NCBI RefSeq assembly: GCF_014189535.1 | Contig: NZ_CP050308.1 | Location: 2,021,501-2,085,500 of the forward strand | Source of the DNA: Rhizobium lusitanum | GTDB lineage: Bacteria > Pseudomonadota > Alphaproteobacteria > Rhizobiales > Rhizobiaceae | Direction: 5' to 3' | DNA length: 64,000 bases | Shown here: positions 8,143 to 19,696 of the stretch, piece by piece | Position numbering within the stretch: the first letter of the stretch is position 1 | Layout: each line of letters opens with the position of its first letter | The notes under the pieces: model-generated | The model's input: only the letters and a program-made list of their open reading frames with translations | Told to the model about the DNA's origin: nothing | The model's database searches: none | Made by a program: the position numbers and the translations under genes

Positions 8143-9288
8143 TCAAATTCCTTTCGGCAACGCCATAATCGTCTCGGCGAAGCGGTCGATCTCGGCATCC
8201 GTCACGTCCCGGACGGTCGAACGCCGCATCGGCTGGTTTTCCGGAGCGCGCATTTCCCGCGCCAGATCGGGCGCATCGAAGGGCTTGAAGGCGGATGGAA
8301 GGGCGCGGACGATGCCACAGCGATCCATCCAGTCGAAGACAAAGGCGGGCAGCGCGGCAGCACTTTCGAGGCCGCAGGCTTTCGCGGCGGCATTGAGCTC
8401 ATCTGTATTCGCCTCGGCAAGCCACGGCAGCGTCGCCTGGAAGCCGAGCGCGGTCGCCAACCCATGGTGAACCGGCGCAAGGCCGGCCAGCGCATGGCTG
8501 ATGTTATGCGCGATCGCCGTGCCGCAATTGTCGATGGCGATGCCGGCGAAGCAGGAGCCGAGCAGTACATCGCCCCGCGCCTCGAGATTGCCGGGCTCCT
8601 TCACCGCCGTCTCCAACGAGCCGGTGATCAGCCGCAGCGCCTGATGCGCGTAGAACTGCGCGCCGCGATGGGTGTTGCGGTTGGTCGCCGCCTCGAAGGC
8701 GTGGATGAAGGCGTCGAGGCCACACCAGGCGGTGAGGCTGGCGGGCAGCGTCGTGGTCAGGGTCGGATCGAGGATGACGAGATCGGCCTTGGTTTCCGGT
8801 CCCCAGATCCACAGTTTCTTGCCTTCCGGACCGGCAAAGATATTGGTGGCCGAGGTCTCCGAGCCGGTGCCGGCAGTGGTCGGCACCATGATCTTCTTCA
8901 ACGGCGTCTTTGGCAGCGGATTGACGGCCAGCGCATAAAACATCGGATCGGCGCCCGAGGCCGCACAGCAGGCAACGATCTTGGCGATATCCAAGGCCGA
9001 GCCGCCGCCAACGCCGATCACCATATCCGCACCCTTCGCCGCCTCCATCGCCGCGCGGAGATGCGCGAGCTTCGGCTCACCGGAGAAATCCGAAAAAATC
9101 TGTGTCGAAACACCTGCCTCGGCCAGATCGGCCTTGATCCGCTCGGCAAGACCAGATTGCGCCAGAAACGCATCGATCACCAGAAGAGTAGCCGCCACAC
9201 CATCGAAGGATTTGACGGCGGTGGCCAGGCCGGCGAGCGCGCCGTCACCGAAGCTGATGTCAGGAATGGCGGAAATGGAGAAGGACAC
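8143..9288 (-). CDS. Iron-containing alcohol dehydrogenase / maleylacetate-reductase family
   Basis: This 381-residue protein belongs to the group III, metal-dependent alcohol dehydrogenases. The nucleotide-binding motif GVGGGSALDIAK falls around residue 95. Metal ligands are visible as Asp and His in GLDAFIHAFE and as His residues in ISHALAGLAPVHHG. It is the first gene of the operon with the aldehyde dehydrogenase and the enolase-superfamily enzyme, and is divergent from a LysR regulator at 9407. Family members include maleylacetate reductases as well as alcohol dehydrogenases, so the direction of the reaction is open. Confidence 0.9.
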   Translation of the reverse strand: MSFSISAIPDISFGDGALAGLATAVKSFDGVAATLLVIDAFLAQSGLAERIKADLAEAGVSTQIFSDFSGEPKLAHLRAAMEAAKGADMVIGVGGGSALDIAKIVACCAASGADPMFYALAVNPLPKTPLKKIMVPTTAGTGSETSATNIFAGPEGKKLWIWGPETKADLVILDPTLTTTLPASLTAWCGLDAFIHAFEAATNRNTHRGAQFYAHQALRLITGSLETAVKEPGNLEARGDVLLGSCFAGIAIDNCGTAIAHNISHALAGLAPVHHGLATALGFQATLPWLAEANTDELNAAAKACGLESAAALPAFVFDWMDRCGIVRALPSAFKPFDAPDLAREMRAPENQPMRRSTVRDVTDAEIDRFAETIMALPKGI

Positions 9289-9306
9289 GGCAGATCACCC
9301 AGGAAA

Positions 9307-9338
9307 ATGCAGTCAAATATGATACTCACATCCTGCAT
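9307..9338. promoter_or_regulatory. Inverted repeat in the LysR/dehydrogenase divergent promoter
   Basis: ATGCAG (9307-9312) and CTGCAT (9333-9338) form an inverted repeat separated by 20 bases in the 118-base gap between two divergent genes. It is a candidate operator for the LysR regulator. The spacing is longer than the usual T-N11-A box, so this is tentative. Confidence 0.25.
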
Positions 9339-9406
9339 CACAATTTCAGCTCTTCAAATCCAGGCATTTATCGGGGATATTGATGATCTGAAGTTATGGA
9401 GAAGTA

Positions 9407-10306
9407 ATGCTCGAGAAAATACCGCTGGAGGCCTTCCGTGTGTTCGATGCCGCGGCCCGGGCGATGAACTTTTCCCGCGCCGGCCGCGAGCTGAACATCA
9501 CCCAGGCCGCTGTCAGCCGGCGCATCAAAGGGCTGGAGGATCATCTGGGGGCGCCCCTCTTCACCCGGCGAGGCCGGAACCTGGGGCTGACGCCGGAGGG
9601 CGAGCGGCTGTTTCAGCGCGTGCGGGCGACGCTCGAATATCTGGAGGAAAGCCTGGAGCCTTTCCGCGCGGGCACCGGTGAAATCATTTCCATTGCCGCC
9701 AGCGGTTCGATCTCGCATCTCTGGCTCGGAAAGAGGCTCCGGGATTTCGGCAAGGAAAGCCCCGGCATTTCCGTGCGCCTGCTGACCACAGATGTGCATT
9801 CGGAACTGGCGTCAGAAACCAACGATCTCATCATCATCTACTCCACCGGCGAACATCCGCGCTGGAACCTGACACCGCTGATGAAGGAAGTACTGGTGCC
9901 GATCGCCTCGCCAGACTATCTCGCAAGCCGTGGCCTCGATCCGCAGGCGCTGACATCGGCCGATATCGCCGGGCTGGATCTGATCGACTACGAGCGCGCC
10001 AACGCCCACTGGATCAGCTTTCGCCAATGGTTCGGCCGCATCGGCGATCCGTTGAAGGGCAAGCTGCCGCGACCACGGCTATCCTTCTCCACCTATATCA
10101 TGGCGGTCGAAGCCGCTTTACGCGGCGAGGGTATCGCGCTTGGCAGCCTCGGGCTCATCGATGAATATCTACACTCCGGCGCACTGGTTACCATCGGCAG
10201 CGACCGGGTCGAAAGCGGCTTCGGCTACTATCTCGGCGCGCCGCGCTTCCGCACCCTCTCGCCCGAGGCAGGACAACTGCACCGGCACCTGCTGGCAAAC
10301 GAATAG
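9407..10306 (+). CDS. LysR-family transcriptional regulator (GcvA-like)
   Basis: This 299-residue regulator has a LysR helix-turn-helix at about residues 6-65 (FRVFDAAARAMNFSRAGRELNITQAAVSRRIKGLE) and a periplasmic-binding-like effector domain from about 95 onward. The HTH sequence most resembles the GcvA branch. The start follows GGAGAAG. It is divergent from the alcohol/aldehyde dehydrogenase operon, which it probably activates when the pathway substrate is present. A terminator follows it. Confidence 0.9.
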   Translation: MLEKIPLEAFRVFDAAARAMNFSRAGRELNITQAAVSRRIKGLEDHLGAPLFTRRGRNLGLTPEGERLFQRVRATLEYLEESLEPFRAGTGEIISIAASGSISHLWLGKRLRDFGKESPGISVRLLTTDVHSELASETNDLIIIYSTGEHPRWNLTPLMKEVLVPIASPDYLASRGLDPQALTSADIAGLDLIDYERANAHWISFRQWFGRIGDPLKGKLPRPRLSFSTYIMAVEAALRGEGIALGSLGLIDEYLHSGALVTIGSDRVESGFGYYLGAPRFRTLSPEAGQLHRHLLANE

Positions 10307-10324
10307 CCTCAAAAGAACAACAAA

Positions 10325-10348
10325 AAAGCGGCCGGGAAAGGCCGCTTT
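10325..10348. terminator. Bidirectional terminator between lysR and atpC
   Basis: A perfect 9-base stem (AAAGCGGCC/GGCCGCTTT) closes the loop GGGAAA. Six A residues at 10322-10327 give a U-tract on the minus strand, so this ends the atpHAGDC operon. On the plus strand the stem ends in TTTCG and can also serve the LysR gene. Confidence 0.85.
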
Positions 10349-10378
10349 CGTTCGAAACCGCAGACCGAACTCTGAGGA

Positions 10379-10786
10379 TCAATCCTTCTGGATCGAGCCG
10401 CTCAGATGCGTGAGTTCCATGATGAAATGCTCAAGGCGGGACTTGTGCTCGTGATGCTCGGCATCTTCGAGTTCGCTCTTGGCGGCATTGATGCGGCGCG
10501 TCAGCTCATCCTGGTTGAGATCTTCAACCGGGATCGCGGATTCAGCCAGCAGCGTGCAGCCGGTCGGCAGAATATCGGCGAAACCGCCGAACACGACGTA
10601 GTCCTGCTTCTTGCCCGAAGCCGAATGCACCTTGACGACGCCCGGCTTGATCGTGGTCATCGTCGGCGCATGGTGGGCCATGACGGTCATCTCGCCTTCG
10701 CTGGCGGGAATAACGACATCGATAACCTGCTCCGACAGAAGCAGACGCTCCGGAGACACCAGTTCGAAATTGAAATTGTCAGCCAT
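10379..10786 (-). CDS. atpC: ATP synthase F1 epsilon subunit
   Basis: The epsilon subunit belongs to the central stalk of F1 and modulates ATPase activity. The 135-residue product begins FNFELVSPERLLLSEQVIDVVIPASEGEMTV, a standard N-terminal beta-sandwich, and has a short C-terminal helical hairpin. It is the last gene of the atpHAGDC operon, separated from atpD by a 74-base gap containing a strong stem-loop, and is followed by the operon terminator. Length is normal for the family. Confidence 0.97.
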   Translation of the reverse strand: MADNFNFELVSPERLLLSEQVIDVVIPASEGEMTVMAHHAPTMTTIKPGVVKVHSASGKKQDYVVFGGFADILPTGCTLLAESAIPVEDLNQDELTRRINAAKSELEDAEHHEHKSRLEHFIMELTHLSGSIQKD

Positions 10787-10820
10787 GACCGGTCACTTCT
10801 CGATTGTCTTTATTTCAAGG

Positions 10821-10849
10821 CAACGGCGCACGAAGATCGCGCGCCGTTG
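10821..10849 (-). other. Stem-loop between atpD and atpC
   Basis: CAACGGCGC (10821-10829) pairs perfectly with GCGCCGTTG (10841-10849) around an 11-base loop. No U-tract follows, so it may stabilise or process the mRNA or set the level of the epsilon subunit rather than terminate. Confidence 0.55.
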
Positions 10850-10860
10850 GATTGGCCTTA

Positions 10861-13196
<2,336 letters not shown>

Positions 13197-13225
13197 CCGG
13201 TATCCGTCCTAGAAGTGAGGTCCGA

Positions 13226-14755
13226 TCAGGCGAAAGACTTGGCGTAGCTGTCGAGAGCAGCCGTAAGCTTGCCCTTGGTCGCGTCGCTGATGGCCTTTTC
13301 GGTGCGGATCGTATCGAGGAGCTCCTTGCCTTCCGAGCGGAGGTACGAAAGAAGACCCTGCTCGAACTTGCCGATCTGCGGAACGGCGATCTTGTCGAGG
13401 TAGCCGTTGACACCGGCGAAGATCACCGCAACCTGCTCTTCCACCTTCAGCGGCGAGAACTGCGGCTGCTTCAGAAGTTCGGTCAGGCGAGCACCACGGT
13501 TCAGCAGACGCTGCGTTGCGGCATCGAGGTCCGAGCCGAACTGAGCGAAGGCAGCCATTTCGCGATACTGGGCGAGTTCGCCCTTGATCGAGCCGGCAAC
13601 CTGCTTCATCGCCTTGATCTGCGCGGACGAACCGACGCGCGAAACCGACAGACCGACGTTAACGGCCGGACGAATGCCCTGATAGAACAGGTCGGTTTCG
13701 AGAAAGATCTGGCCGTCGGTGATCGAGATCACGTTGGTCGGAATGAAGGCCGAAACGTCGTTACCCTGCGTTTCGATGACCGGCAGAGCGGTCAGCGAAC
13801 CGGCGCCCAATTCGTCGTTCATCTTGGCAGCGCGCTCGAGGAGACGCGAATGCAGGTAGAAAACGTCGCCCGGATAGGCTTCGCGGCCTGGCGGGCGGCG
13901 CAGCAGCAGCGACATCTGGCGGTAGGAAACGGCCTGCTTCGACAGATCGTCATAGCCGATCAGAGCGTGCATGCCGTTGTCGCGGAAATATTCGCCCATG
14001 GCGCAACCGGCGAACGGTGCCAGGAACTGCATCGGAGCCGGATCAGACGCCGTTGCGGCAACGATGATCGAGTACTTCAGTGCGCCGCGCTCTTCGAGCA
14101 CCTTGACGAACTGAGCAACAGTCGAACGCTTCTGGCCGATGGCGACGTAGACGCAGTACAGCTTTTCGCTGTCTGGGCCGACATCGTGAATGGCCTTCTG
14201 GTTCAGGATCGTGTCGAGAATGATGGCGGTCTTGCCGGTCTGGCGGTCACCGATGACCAGCTCGCGCTGGCCGCGGCCGACCGGGATCAGCGCATCGATG
14301 GCCTTGAGGCCGGTCGACATCGGCTCATGCACCGACTTGCGCGGGATGATGCCCGGAGCCTTGACGTCGACGCGCGAACGGCGGGTCGCGTTGATCGGGC
14401 CCTTACCGTCGATCGGGTTGCCGAGCGCGTCAACGACGCGGCCGAGCAGTTCCGGACCGACAGGAACGTCGACGATCGAGCCGGTACGCTTGACGGTGTC
14501 GCCTTCCTTGATGTCGCGGTCGGAGCCGAAGATGACCACGCCGACATTGTCGGATTCGAGGTTCAGGGCCATCCCACGGATGCCGCCGGGGAACTCGACC
14601 ATTTCGCCGGCCTGGACATTGTCCAGACCGTAGACACGGGCGATACCGTCACCGACGGAAAGAACCTGGCCGACTTCGGAGACTTCGGCTTCTTGGCCGA
14701 AATTTTTAATCTGATTTTTCAGAATTGCGGAAATTTCCGCGGCGCGGATATCCAT
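13226..14755 (-). CDS. atpA: ATP synthase F1 alpha subunit
   Basis: Alpha forms the non-catalytic nucleotide sites and half of the F1 hexamer. The 509-residue product has the Walker A motif GDRQTGKT near residue 170 and the conserved block [19 protein letters not shown]. Its ATG shares one base with the TGA of atpH (14755), so translation is coupled. The gene order atpH-atpA-atpG-atpD-atpC without F0 genes is the usual rhizobial arrangement, where F0 is encoded elsewhere. Confidence 0.98.
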   Translation of the reverse strand: MDIRAAEISAILKNQIKNFGQEAEVSEVGQVLSVGDGIARVYGLDNVQAGEMVEFPGGIRGMALNLESDNVGVVIFGSDRDIKEGDTVKRTGSIVDVPVGPELLGRVVDALGNPIDGKGPINATRRSRVDVKAPGIIPRKSVHEPMSTGLKAIDALIPVGRGQRELVIGDRQTGKTAIILDTILNQKAIHDVGPDSEKLYCVYVAIGQKRSTVAQFVKVLEERGALKYSIIVAATASDPAPMQFLAPFAGCAMGEYFRDNGMHALIGYDDLSKQAVSYRQMSLLLRRPPGREAYPGDVFYLHSRLLERAAKMNDELGAGSLTALPVIETQGNDVSAFIPTNVISITDGQIFLETDLFYQGIRPAVNVGLSVSRVGSSAQIKAMKQVAGSIKGELAQYREMAAFAQFGSDLDAATQRLLNRGARLTELLKQPQFSPLKVEEQVAVIFAGVNGYLDKIAVPQIGKFEQGLLSYLRSEGKELLDTIRTEKAISDATKGKLTAALDSYAKSFA

Positions 14756-15321
14756 CAGCCGACCTCTTTCAATGCAAGCTTAAGGGTAGAGAGTTTGGTG
14801 CGAAGGGACGTATCGATCTGACGCGAACCGATCTTAACGATCAGGCCACCAAGGATCGACGGATCGACCGTGACGACAATCGCCACGTCCTTACCGGTGA
14901 CGCCCTTCAGCGCCGCCTTCAATTCATTTTCCTGCGCCTTCGTCAGCGCATGAGCCGAGGTGATCTCGGCGGAAACTTCACCGCGATGCTGCGCGGCTAT
15001 AATATGGAAAGCCTTGATCATCCCCGGCAGCGCAAAAAGGCGCCGGTTGCTTGCCACGACTTTGAGGAAATTGGTAAAATAGGCGCCGAAGCCTGCCTTG
15101 GTCGCCAGCGCCTGAACGGCACCGACCTGCTCTTCGGCAGAAAAGACTGGGCTTACGACAAAGCGCTTCAGATCATCGCTGTCATCCAGCATGGCTTGGA
15201 ACCGATCGAGATCGGCGGTCACTGCCGGAACAGCACCCTCCTCAAGGGCCAGCTCGAACAATGACGAGGCATATCGCTCTGCAACACCAGAAATATGCTG
15301 GGATGTGTCTGCCACGGGCAC
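14755..15321 (-). CDS. atpH: ATP synthase F1 delta subunit
   Basis: Delta joins F1 to the peripheral stalk. The 188-residue product has the N-terminal helical domain ([21 protein letters not shown]) and the C-terminal motif [23 protein letters not shown] place the start at GTG 15321 because it follows AGGGAA and gives the family length. The reading frame remains open upstream to 15480, but that part has no similarity to delta and overlaps a structured leader. It is the first gene of the operon. Confidence 0.94.
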   Translation of the reverse strand: MPVADTSQHISGVAERYASSLFELALEEGAVPAVTADLDRFQAMLDDSDDLKRFVVSPVFSAEEQVGAVQALATKAGFGAYFTNFLKVVASNRRLFALPGMIKAFHIIAAQHRGEVSAEITSAHALTKAQENELKAALKGVTGKDVAIVVTVDPSILGGLIVKIGSRQIDTSLRTKLSTLKLALKEVG

Positions 15322-15339
15322 AAAATTCCCTGATTTCAA

Positions 15340-15427
15340 CCCAAGAATTGGGCTTCCGGGGCACGGAAGCCACATGCTCTTGAATTCGTTTTGATTTCCC
15401 CCAGAAATCAACAGGAGCTTCCTCCTG
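15340..15427 (-). promoter_or_regulatory. Structured 5' leader of the atp operon (four small hairpins)
   Basis: Directly upstream of atpH are four short inverted repeats: CCCAA/TTGGG (15340-15352), GGCTTCC/GGAAGCC (15351-15371), GATTTC/GAAATC (15393-15409) and CAGGAG/CTCCTG (15412-15427). The first two share G15351-G15352, so they cannot fully form together. This may be a regulatory leader; I recognise no known riboswitch. Confidence 0.4.
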
Positions 15428-15583
15428 CCGCATCCGAAATTCGGGGTTCGTCTAACATAGGATATTGAGACTCGCAACACGCGTATTGGCCGAATACGCC
15501 ATTCGAGTGAATTTATGATGGCAAAAGTTCAGAACCATGGGGATAGAGCGGGTAATGACAGCCGGAGCGCGACCAATTTTGGC

Positions 15584-15967
15584 TCAAATGTAACCAAATC
15601 CGTAAAGAAGGGGTAGAGCCGCCAAGACAGCCTGAACAACCAGAAGCAGCAGATTGAGCCACGCGCTTCCCCGGTCGGACATGATCGAGAGGATGCGACC
15701 GAAGGCGGCGATCGCAAAAGACGCTCCGAGCGCCAGATAAATCATCGGCTGGCCCAGCAATATGGCGACAACACCGAAGCCAAGATAGAAACCGCCGGCC
15801 GAGCGCGCCTCGGCATAGGCTTCCGTTCGCCCTTCGCGCACCTGCAGCCGAAGAAAGCGATAGGTGTAGCCCGGCGCGAACATCACGACGAGACCGATGA
15901 CGGCCGTAAATGCTGCCGAGCAATAGGCAAGCCGCTCGCCCAGGTCAGTCGGAAAATAGAACTCCAT
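15584..15967 (-). CDS. Small membrane protein, DUF4345-like
   Basis: This 127-residue protein has four hydrophobic segments, at about residues 15-32, 57-73, 74-90 and 102-123. Between the first two is a short charged loop (RLQVREGRTEAYAEARSAGGFYLGFG). The layout resembles DUF4345, a family without an assigned role. It lies between priA and the atp operon on the same strand. The gene is far enough from atpH to have its own transcript. No function can be assigned. Confidence 0.7.
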   Translation of the reverse strand: MEFYFPTDLGERLAYCSAAFTAVIGLVVMFAPGYTYRFLRLQVREGRTEAYAEARSAGGFYLGFGVVAILLGQPMIYLALGASFAIAAFGRILSIMSDRGSAWLNLLLLVVQAVLAALPLLYGFGYI

Positions 15968-16075
15968 CGATCGTCCCCAAATCAGCCCAAATCAAATCAA
16001 CCATATGAAGAGATCAGCATATGGCATGAAGCGACGGAACAGGGGAAGACGTGGCGGCAACGCTGAGGACAGGAA

Positions 16076-18307
16076 TCACAGAAAGCTCTGCGGATCGATA
16101 TCCAATTGCACATGCACCGAGCCGCGCTCCTTCGGCGCCTGCGCCAGCATGGCCCTGAGAAACCCCTGCATGTCGGAATTGCGCTTGCCGTGCACCAGCA
16201 GGCGGAAGCGGTGCCGGCCGCGCACCAGAGCGAGCGGCGCTTCCGCCGGCCCAAGGACGGAGATGCCCTGTACCAGCGGCGCGGCGCTACGCATGCCGCG
16301 GGCATGGGTCTCGGCATCCTGGCGGGTCTCGGCGGAAACGATGATCGAGGCAAGCCGTCCGAAAGGTGGCAGCACCGCCCTCTCCCGTTCTGAAATCTCG
16401 CGCTCGTAAAAGGCACCGGCATCGCCGGAGACGATCGCCTGCATGACCGGATGCTGCGGCTGGTATGTCTGCAACAGGCCGTGGCTCTTGAGGCCGGTTC
16501 GCCCGGCGCGGCCGGTCACCTGCGACAGGAGCTGAAATGTCCGTTCGGCGGCGCGCGGATCGCCATTGGCAAGGCCGAGATCGGCGTCGACGATGCCGAC
16601 CAGCGTCATCAGCGGGAAATTATGCCCCTTGGCAACGAGCTGCGTGCCGATGACGATATCCGCCTCGCCCTTGGCGATGGCGTCAAGTTCGAGACGCAGC
16701 CGTTTGACGCCGCCCATGATGTCGGAGGAGAGCACGATCGTCCGCGCATCGGGAAAATGCCGCTCCACCTCCTCGGCGATGCGTTCTACGCCCGGTCCGC
16801 AGGCGACGAGATGGTCAAGCGTGCCGCATTCCGGGCATGCCTCCGGCGTCCGCTCGGCGTAGCCACATTGATGGCATTGGAGCTGGCCGCGAAACCGATG
16901 CTCCACCAGCCAGCTCGAACATTGCGGGCACTGGAAGCGATGACCGCAGACCCGGCAGAGCGTCAGCGGCGCATAACCGCGCCTGTTGAGAAACAGCAGC
17001 GACTGCTGCCCCTTCTCCACCGTCTTGCCGATCGCCCGGATCAGCAATGGCGACAGAAAGCCGCCGCGATACGGCGCGTGGCGCCGCATATCGACCAGAT
17101 GCAGGTCCGGCATTGCCGCATCGCCGAAGCGGGTCGGCAGATGGATGGTGCTGTAGCGCCCGCTCTGGCCGTTGACCTGGCTCTCAACCGACGGCGTCGC
17201 CGACACCAGCACCACCGGGAAATCACCGATGCGGCCGCGCACGACGGCCATATCGCGGGCATTGTAATAGACGCGATCTTCCTGCTTGTAGGCAGGATCA
17301 TGTTCTTCATCGACGATGATCAGGCCGAGATCCTCGAAGGGCAGGAACAGCGCCGAGCGCGCGCCGGCAACGACCCGGACCTCGCCGGTCACCGCCTGCC
17401 GCCAGACCTTTTCGCGCGTGCGCGGCGCCAGATCCGAATGCCATTCGGCGGGCTTGGCGCCGAAACGATCCTGAAAACGCTCGAGAAAACTCGCCGTCAG
17501 CGCGATTTCCGGCAGAAGAATCAGTACCTGCTTACCGCGCTTCAGCGTCTCGGCGATCGCCTCGAAATAGACCTCGGTCTTGCCTGAGCCGGTAACGCCG
17601 TCGATCAGCGATACAGCGAATTCCTGCTTGCGCACCTCGGCCAATATCTCGTCGGCCGCTTCGCGCTGCGGGCCTTCGAGCCGCGAGGCGGCGTAATCCG
17701 GATCGGGCTTGGCGACGAGGGGCGGCGGCGGCAGGAACACGGTTTCGAAAATGCCCTGCGTGATCAACCCGTCAATGACGCTTGTCGAAACACCAGCGGC
17801 ATGCGCCAGCCCGCTGCGTGTCCATGAGAGACCATCCTTCGCCATCTCCATCACCCGAACGCGCGCCGGCGTCAGCCGCTCCGGCGCCCCGCCGGCAAAG
17901 CGCAGCCCCTCGACCATCGGCTCGGGATCGAAAGCAGCCGGCACCCTCAGCGCCATGCGGGCAACGAGACCGGGCGGCGACAGCGTGTAGGCCGCGACCC
18001 AATCGATGAAATCGCGCATCTCCTTGGCAAGCGGTGGGCAATCGAAGACGCGACTGATCGGCCGGAGCTTCTTCGGATCGACGCCGCCTTCGTCGCCACC
18101 ATCCCAGACGACGCCGATCACCTGCCTCGGCCCAAGCGGCACCTGCACCACCGAGCCGGGCTCGACCGCCATGCCCTCCGGCACCGCATAGGAATAAGGC
18201 TTCGGCGCCGGCATCGGCACCAGAACCGGGACTGTACGGGTCATCACTGCTTTAGCGGCCGCGCCCTCGAACAGCGCACCGAACAGATCGGAAGAATCTT
18301 TACTCAT
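16076..18307 (-). CDS. priA: Primosomal replication restart helicase PriA
   Basis: PriA recognises stalled forks and recombination intermediates and reloads the replicative helicase. The 743-residue product has an N-terminal DNA-binding domain, the Walker A motif GVTGSGKTEVY, a DEEH box, and the zinc-binding insert with paired cysteines (CRVCGHRFQCPQC, then CHQCG and CPECG). The ATG at 18307 (MSKDSSDLFGALFEGAA) gives the usual rhizobial N-terminus; the open frame runs a further 18 codons upstream without family similarity. A nearby tyrosine recombinase gene also concerns chromosome upkeep. Confidence 0.96.
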   Translation of the reverse strand: MSKDSSDLFGALFEGAAAKAVMTRTVPVLVPMPAPKPYSYAVPEGMAVEPGSVVQVPLGPRQVIGVVWDGGDEGGVDPKKLRPISRVFDCPPLAKEMRDFIDWVAAYTLSPPGLVARMALRVPAAFDPEPMVEGLRFAGGAPERLTPARVRVMEMAKDGLSWTRSGLAHAAGVSTSVIDGLITQGIFETVFLPPPPLVAKPDPDYAASRLEGPQREAADEILAEVRKQEFAVSLIDGVTGSGKTEVYFEAIAETLKRGKQVLILLPEIALTASFLERFQDRFGAKPAEWHSDLAPRTREKVWRQAVTGEVRVVAGARSALFLPFEDLGLIIVDEEHDPAYKQEDRVYYNARDMAVVRGRIGDFPVVLVSATPSVESQVNGQSGRYSTIHLPTRFGDAAMPDLHLVDMRRHAPYRGGFLSPLLIRAIGKTVEKGQQSLLFLNRRGYAPLTLCRVCGHRFQCPQCSSWLVEHRFRGQLQCHQCGYAERTPEACPECGTLDHLVACGPGVERIAEEVERHFPDARTIVLSSDIMGGVKRLRLELDAIAKGEADIVIGTQLVAKGHNFPLMTLVGIVDADLGLANGDPRAAERTFQLLSQVTGRAGRTGLKSHGLLQTYQPQHPVMQAIVSGDAGAFYEREISERERAVLPPFGRLASIIVSAETRQDAETHARGMRSAAPLVQGISVLGPAEAPLALVRGRHRFRLLVHGKRNSDMQGFLRAMLAQAPKERGSVHVQLDIDPQSFL

Positions 18308-18437
18308 TGCGCCAGACCATGCCCCGAGCGGCGGCAAAAGGGAACCCGGGACTAGCACCAAGCCACTCGCAAAATGCGGACGGTCTGCAAGCAGTCCTGA
18401 ATATCAGGACTTACGTGGCAAATGTCGCCAACCGCCG

Positions 18438-18866
18438 CTATCGACTCTTTGCCTGCCATATAGCTACTGCAATCCAAAAAAGCATGAACAAAGGCAATGG
18501 AAGCAATTTCTGGATAGAGACCCATGTATCAATATTCAAAATTACCGCTGAAATGCAGAAAATGATCACGATGCCAAAAGCGCATGCAGATAGTCCAAAA
18601 TATGTCTGTCGCCATTGCCTATTCGATAGGGGTGATCGCTCTTCGAGCAGCATGTTTTGAGTGCCTTTGATCTGCATGGCCAACACTGCGAACATGACGG
18701 CGGCCGGTAAATATGTGAGGGAATGCCGAATTTTGATGGAATTAGCCGTTACCTCGAACAGAGAGTGATCCACTGTATACAGCGTATAGGCGATGCCGCT
18801 GTTGAGGGCCAAAACAAGGATAGAACGCCAGAGTATGCTCCAAAACACATGGACAAATCTGATCAT
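18438..18866 (-). CDS. Orphan multi-pass membrane protein of unknown function
   Basis: This 142-residue protein has four predicted membrane helices, at roughly residues 7-28, 48-65, 90-112 and 118-135, with a short basic C-terminus (WQAKSR). The start at 18866 follows GGAGGG with ideal spacing; an ATG four codons upstream is less well placed. Base composition here is visibly more AT-rich than in the neighbours, which may mark a recent acquisition. I recognise no family. Confidence 0.55.
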   Translation of the reverse strand: MIRFVHVFWSILWRSILVLALNSGIAYTLYTVDHSLFEVTANSIKIRHSLTYLPAAVMFAVLAMQIKGTQNMLLEERSPLSNRQWRQTYFGLSACAFGIVIIFCISAVILNIDTWVSIQKLLPLPLFMLFWIAVAIWQAKSR

Positions 18867-18991
18867 CGTTCCCTCCATCGCGAAACTCCCGATCGAAGCG
18901 ACAGTTTTGCATTTGATATTTGCAGTCTCGCAAAATTGCCGTGAACGCTCCCGCCCCGAATGGTGGCATCTGCTACCGAAATCCGTGAATA

Positions 18992-19696
18992 TCAGAGACT
19001 TCGCGATACTGCAGAAAGCCTGCCATCTCCACGAGCCCGGAGAGCAGGCTGTTCAAAATTGTCGTTGTTGAAAATTGCATCGGCAGCAGAAGCAGGCGCG
19101 CATAAGCGCTGATAGAGATCAAAGGCCGGCCGGTACCGATCCGCATAAAGCTGGCGTGTGATCTCCGCTCCTCCCAGAAGCGCGGTGTCGCGATCTATAC
19201 CTCGTTGTTCGGACACACGCTCGGAAGTTTCAACGAAGACCGCCAGGTCCCAGCCGTCCCGCAGCTCAGGGCGCTGGAGAAAGGTGCCATCCACGATGAG
19301 GATGGCATCCGCCGCCGCGAATTGCGGATCCTGTTCGACGGGCGAATCACTGTCGAGATCAAATGATGCCGTGCGATACCAGCAATCGCCACCAGGTCCC
19401 AAAGGAAAGAGAAGCAGCGCATTGATGGCCGGAAGGTCGCGCGCGTCGTAATAATAGCCTTCAGCGGAATGTCGTCCACGCGCATAACGTTCCGCCCTTG
19501 GCCTATGAAAGCCATCGATTGATGTTCGAATGACGTCCCTGCCTTTGGCCCTGAGGCAATCCGCCAGTTCGTTCGCCAGCGTTGTTTTGCCGGATGCCGT
19601 CCTCCCGTCGATCGCAACACGAATTGGCCTTGCCGATTCGACGTTTGCGATCATCACGGCGAGGTCGTTCAACACGGCTTCTCTCAGGGAAGACAT
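18992..19696 (-). CDS. Uridine-kinase-like P-loop kinase
   Basis: This 234-residue protein of the uridine kinase / phosphoribulokinase type carries the Walker A motif GRTASGKT at residues 31-38, followed by TSIDGFHRPR, a typical substrate-side motif, and ILIVDGTFLQRPEL. It probably phosphorylates a nucleoside or small sugar, but the substrate is not defined. Its ATG overlaps the TGA of the upstream acyltransferase at 19696, so the two are translationally coupled. The last 25 residues look less conserved. Confidence 0.8.
   Translation of the reverse strand: MSSLREAVLNDLAVMIANVESARPIRVAIDGRTASGKTTLANELADCLRAKGRDVIRTSIDGFHRPRAERYARGRHSAEGYYYDARDLPAINALLLFPLGPGGDCWYRTASFDLDSDSPVEQDPQFAAADAILIVDGTFLQRPELRDGWDLAVFVETSERVSEQRGIDRDTALLGGAEITRQLYADRYRPAFDLYQRLCAPASAADAIFNNDNFEQPALRARGDGRLSAVSRSL

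Noticed and set aside
8134..9681. 515-codon plus-strand frame over the alcohol dehydrogenase gene
   Set aside because: It opposes a well-supported gene and runs into the LysR gene in the wrong frame.
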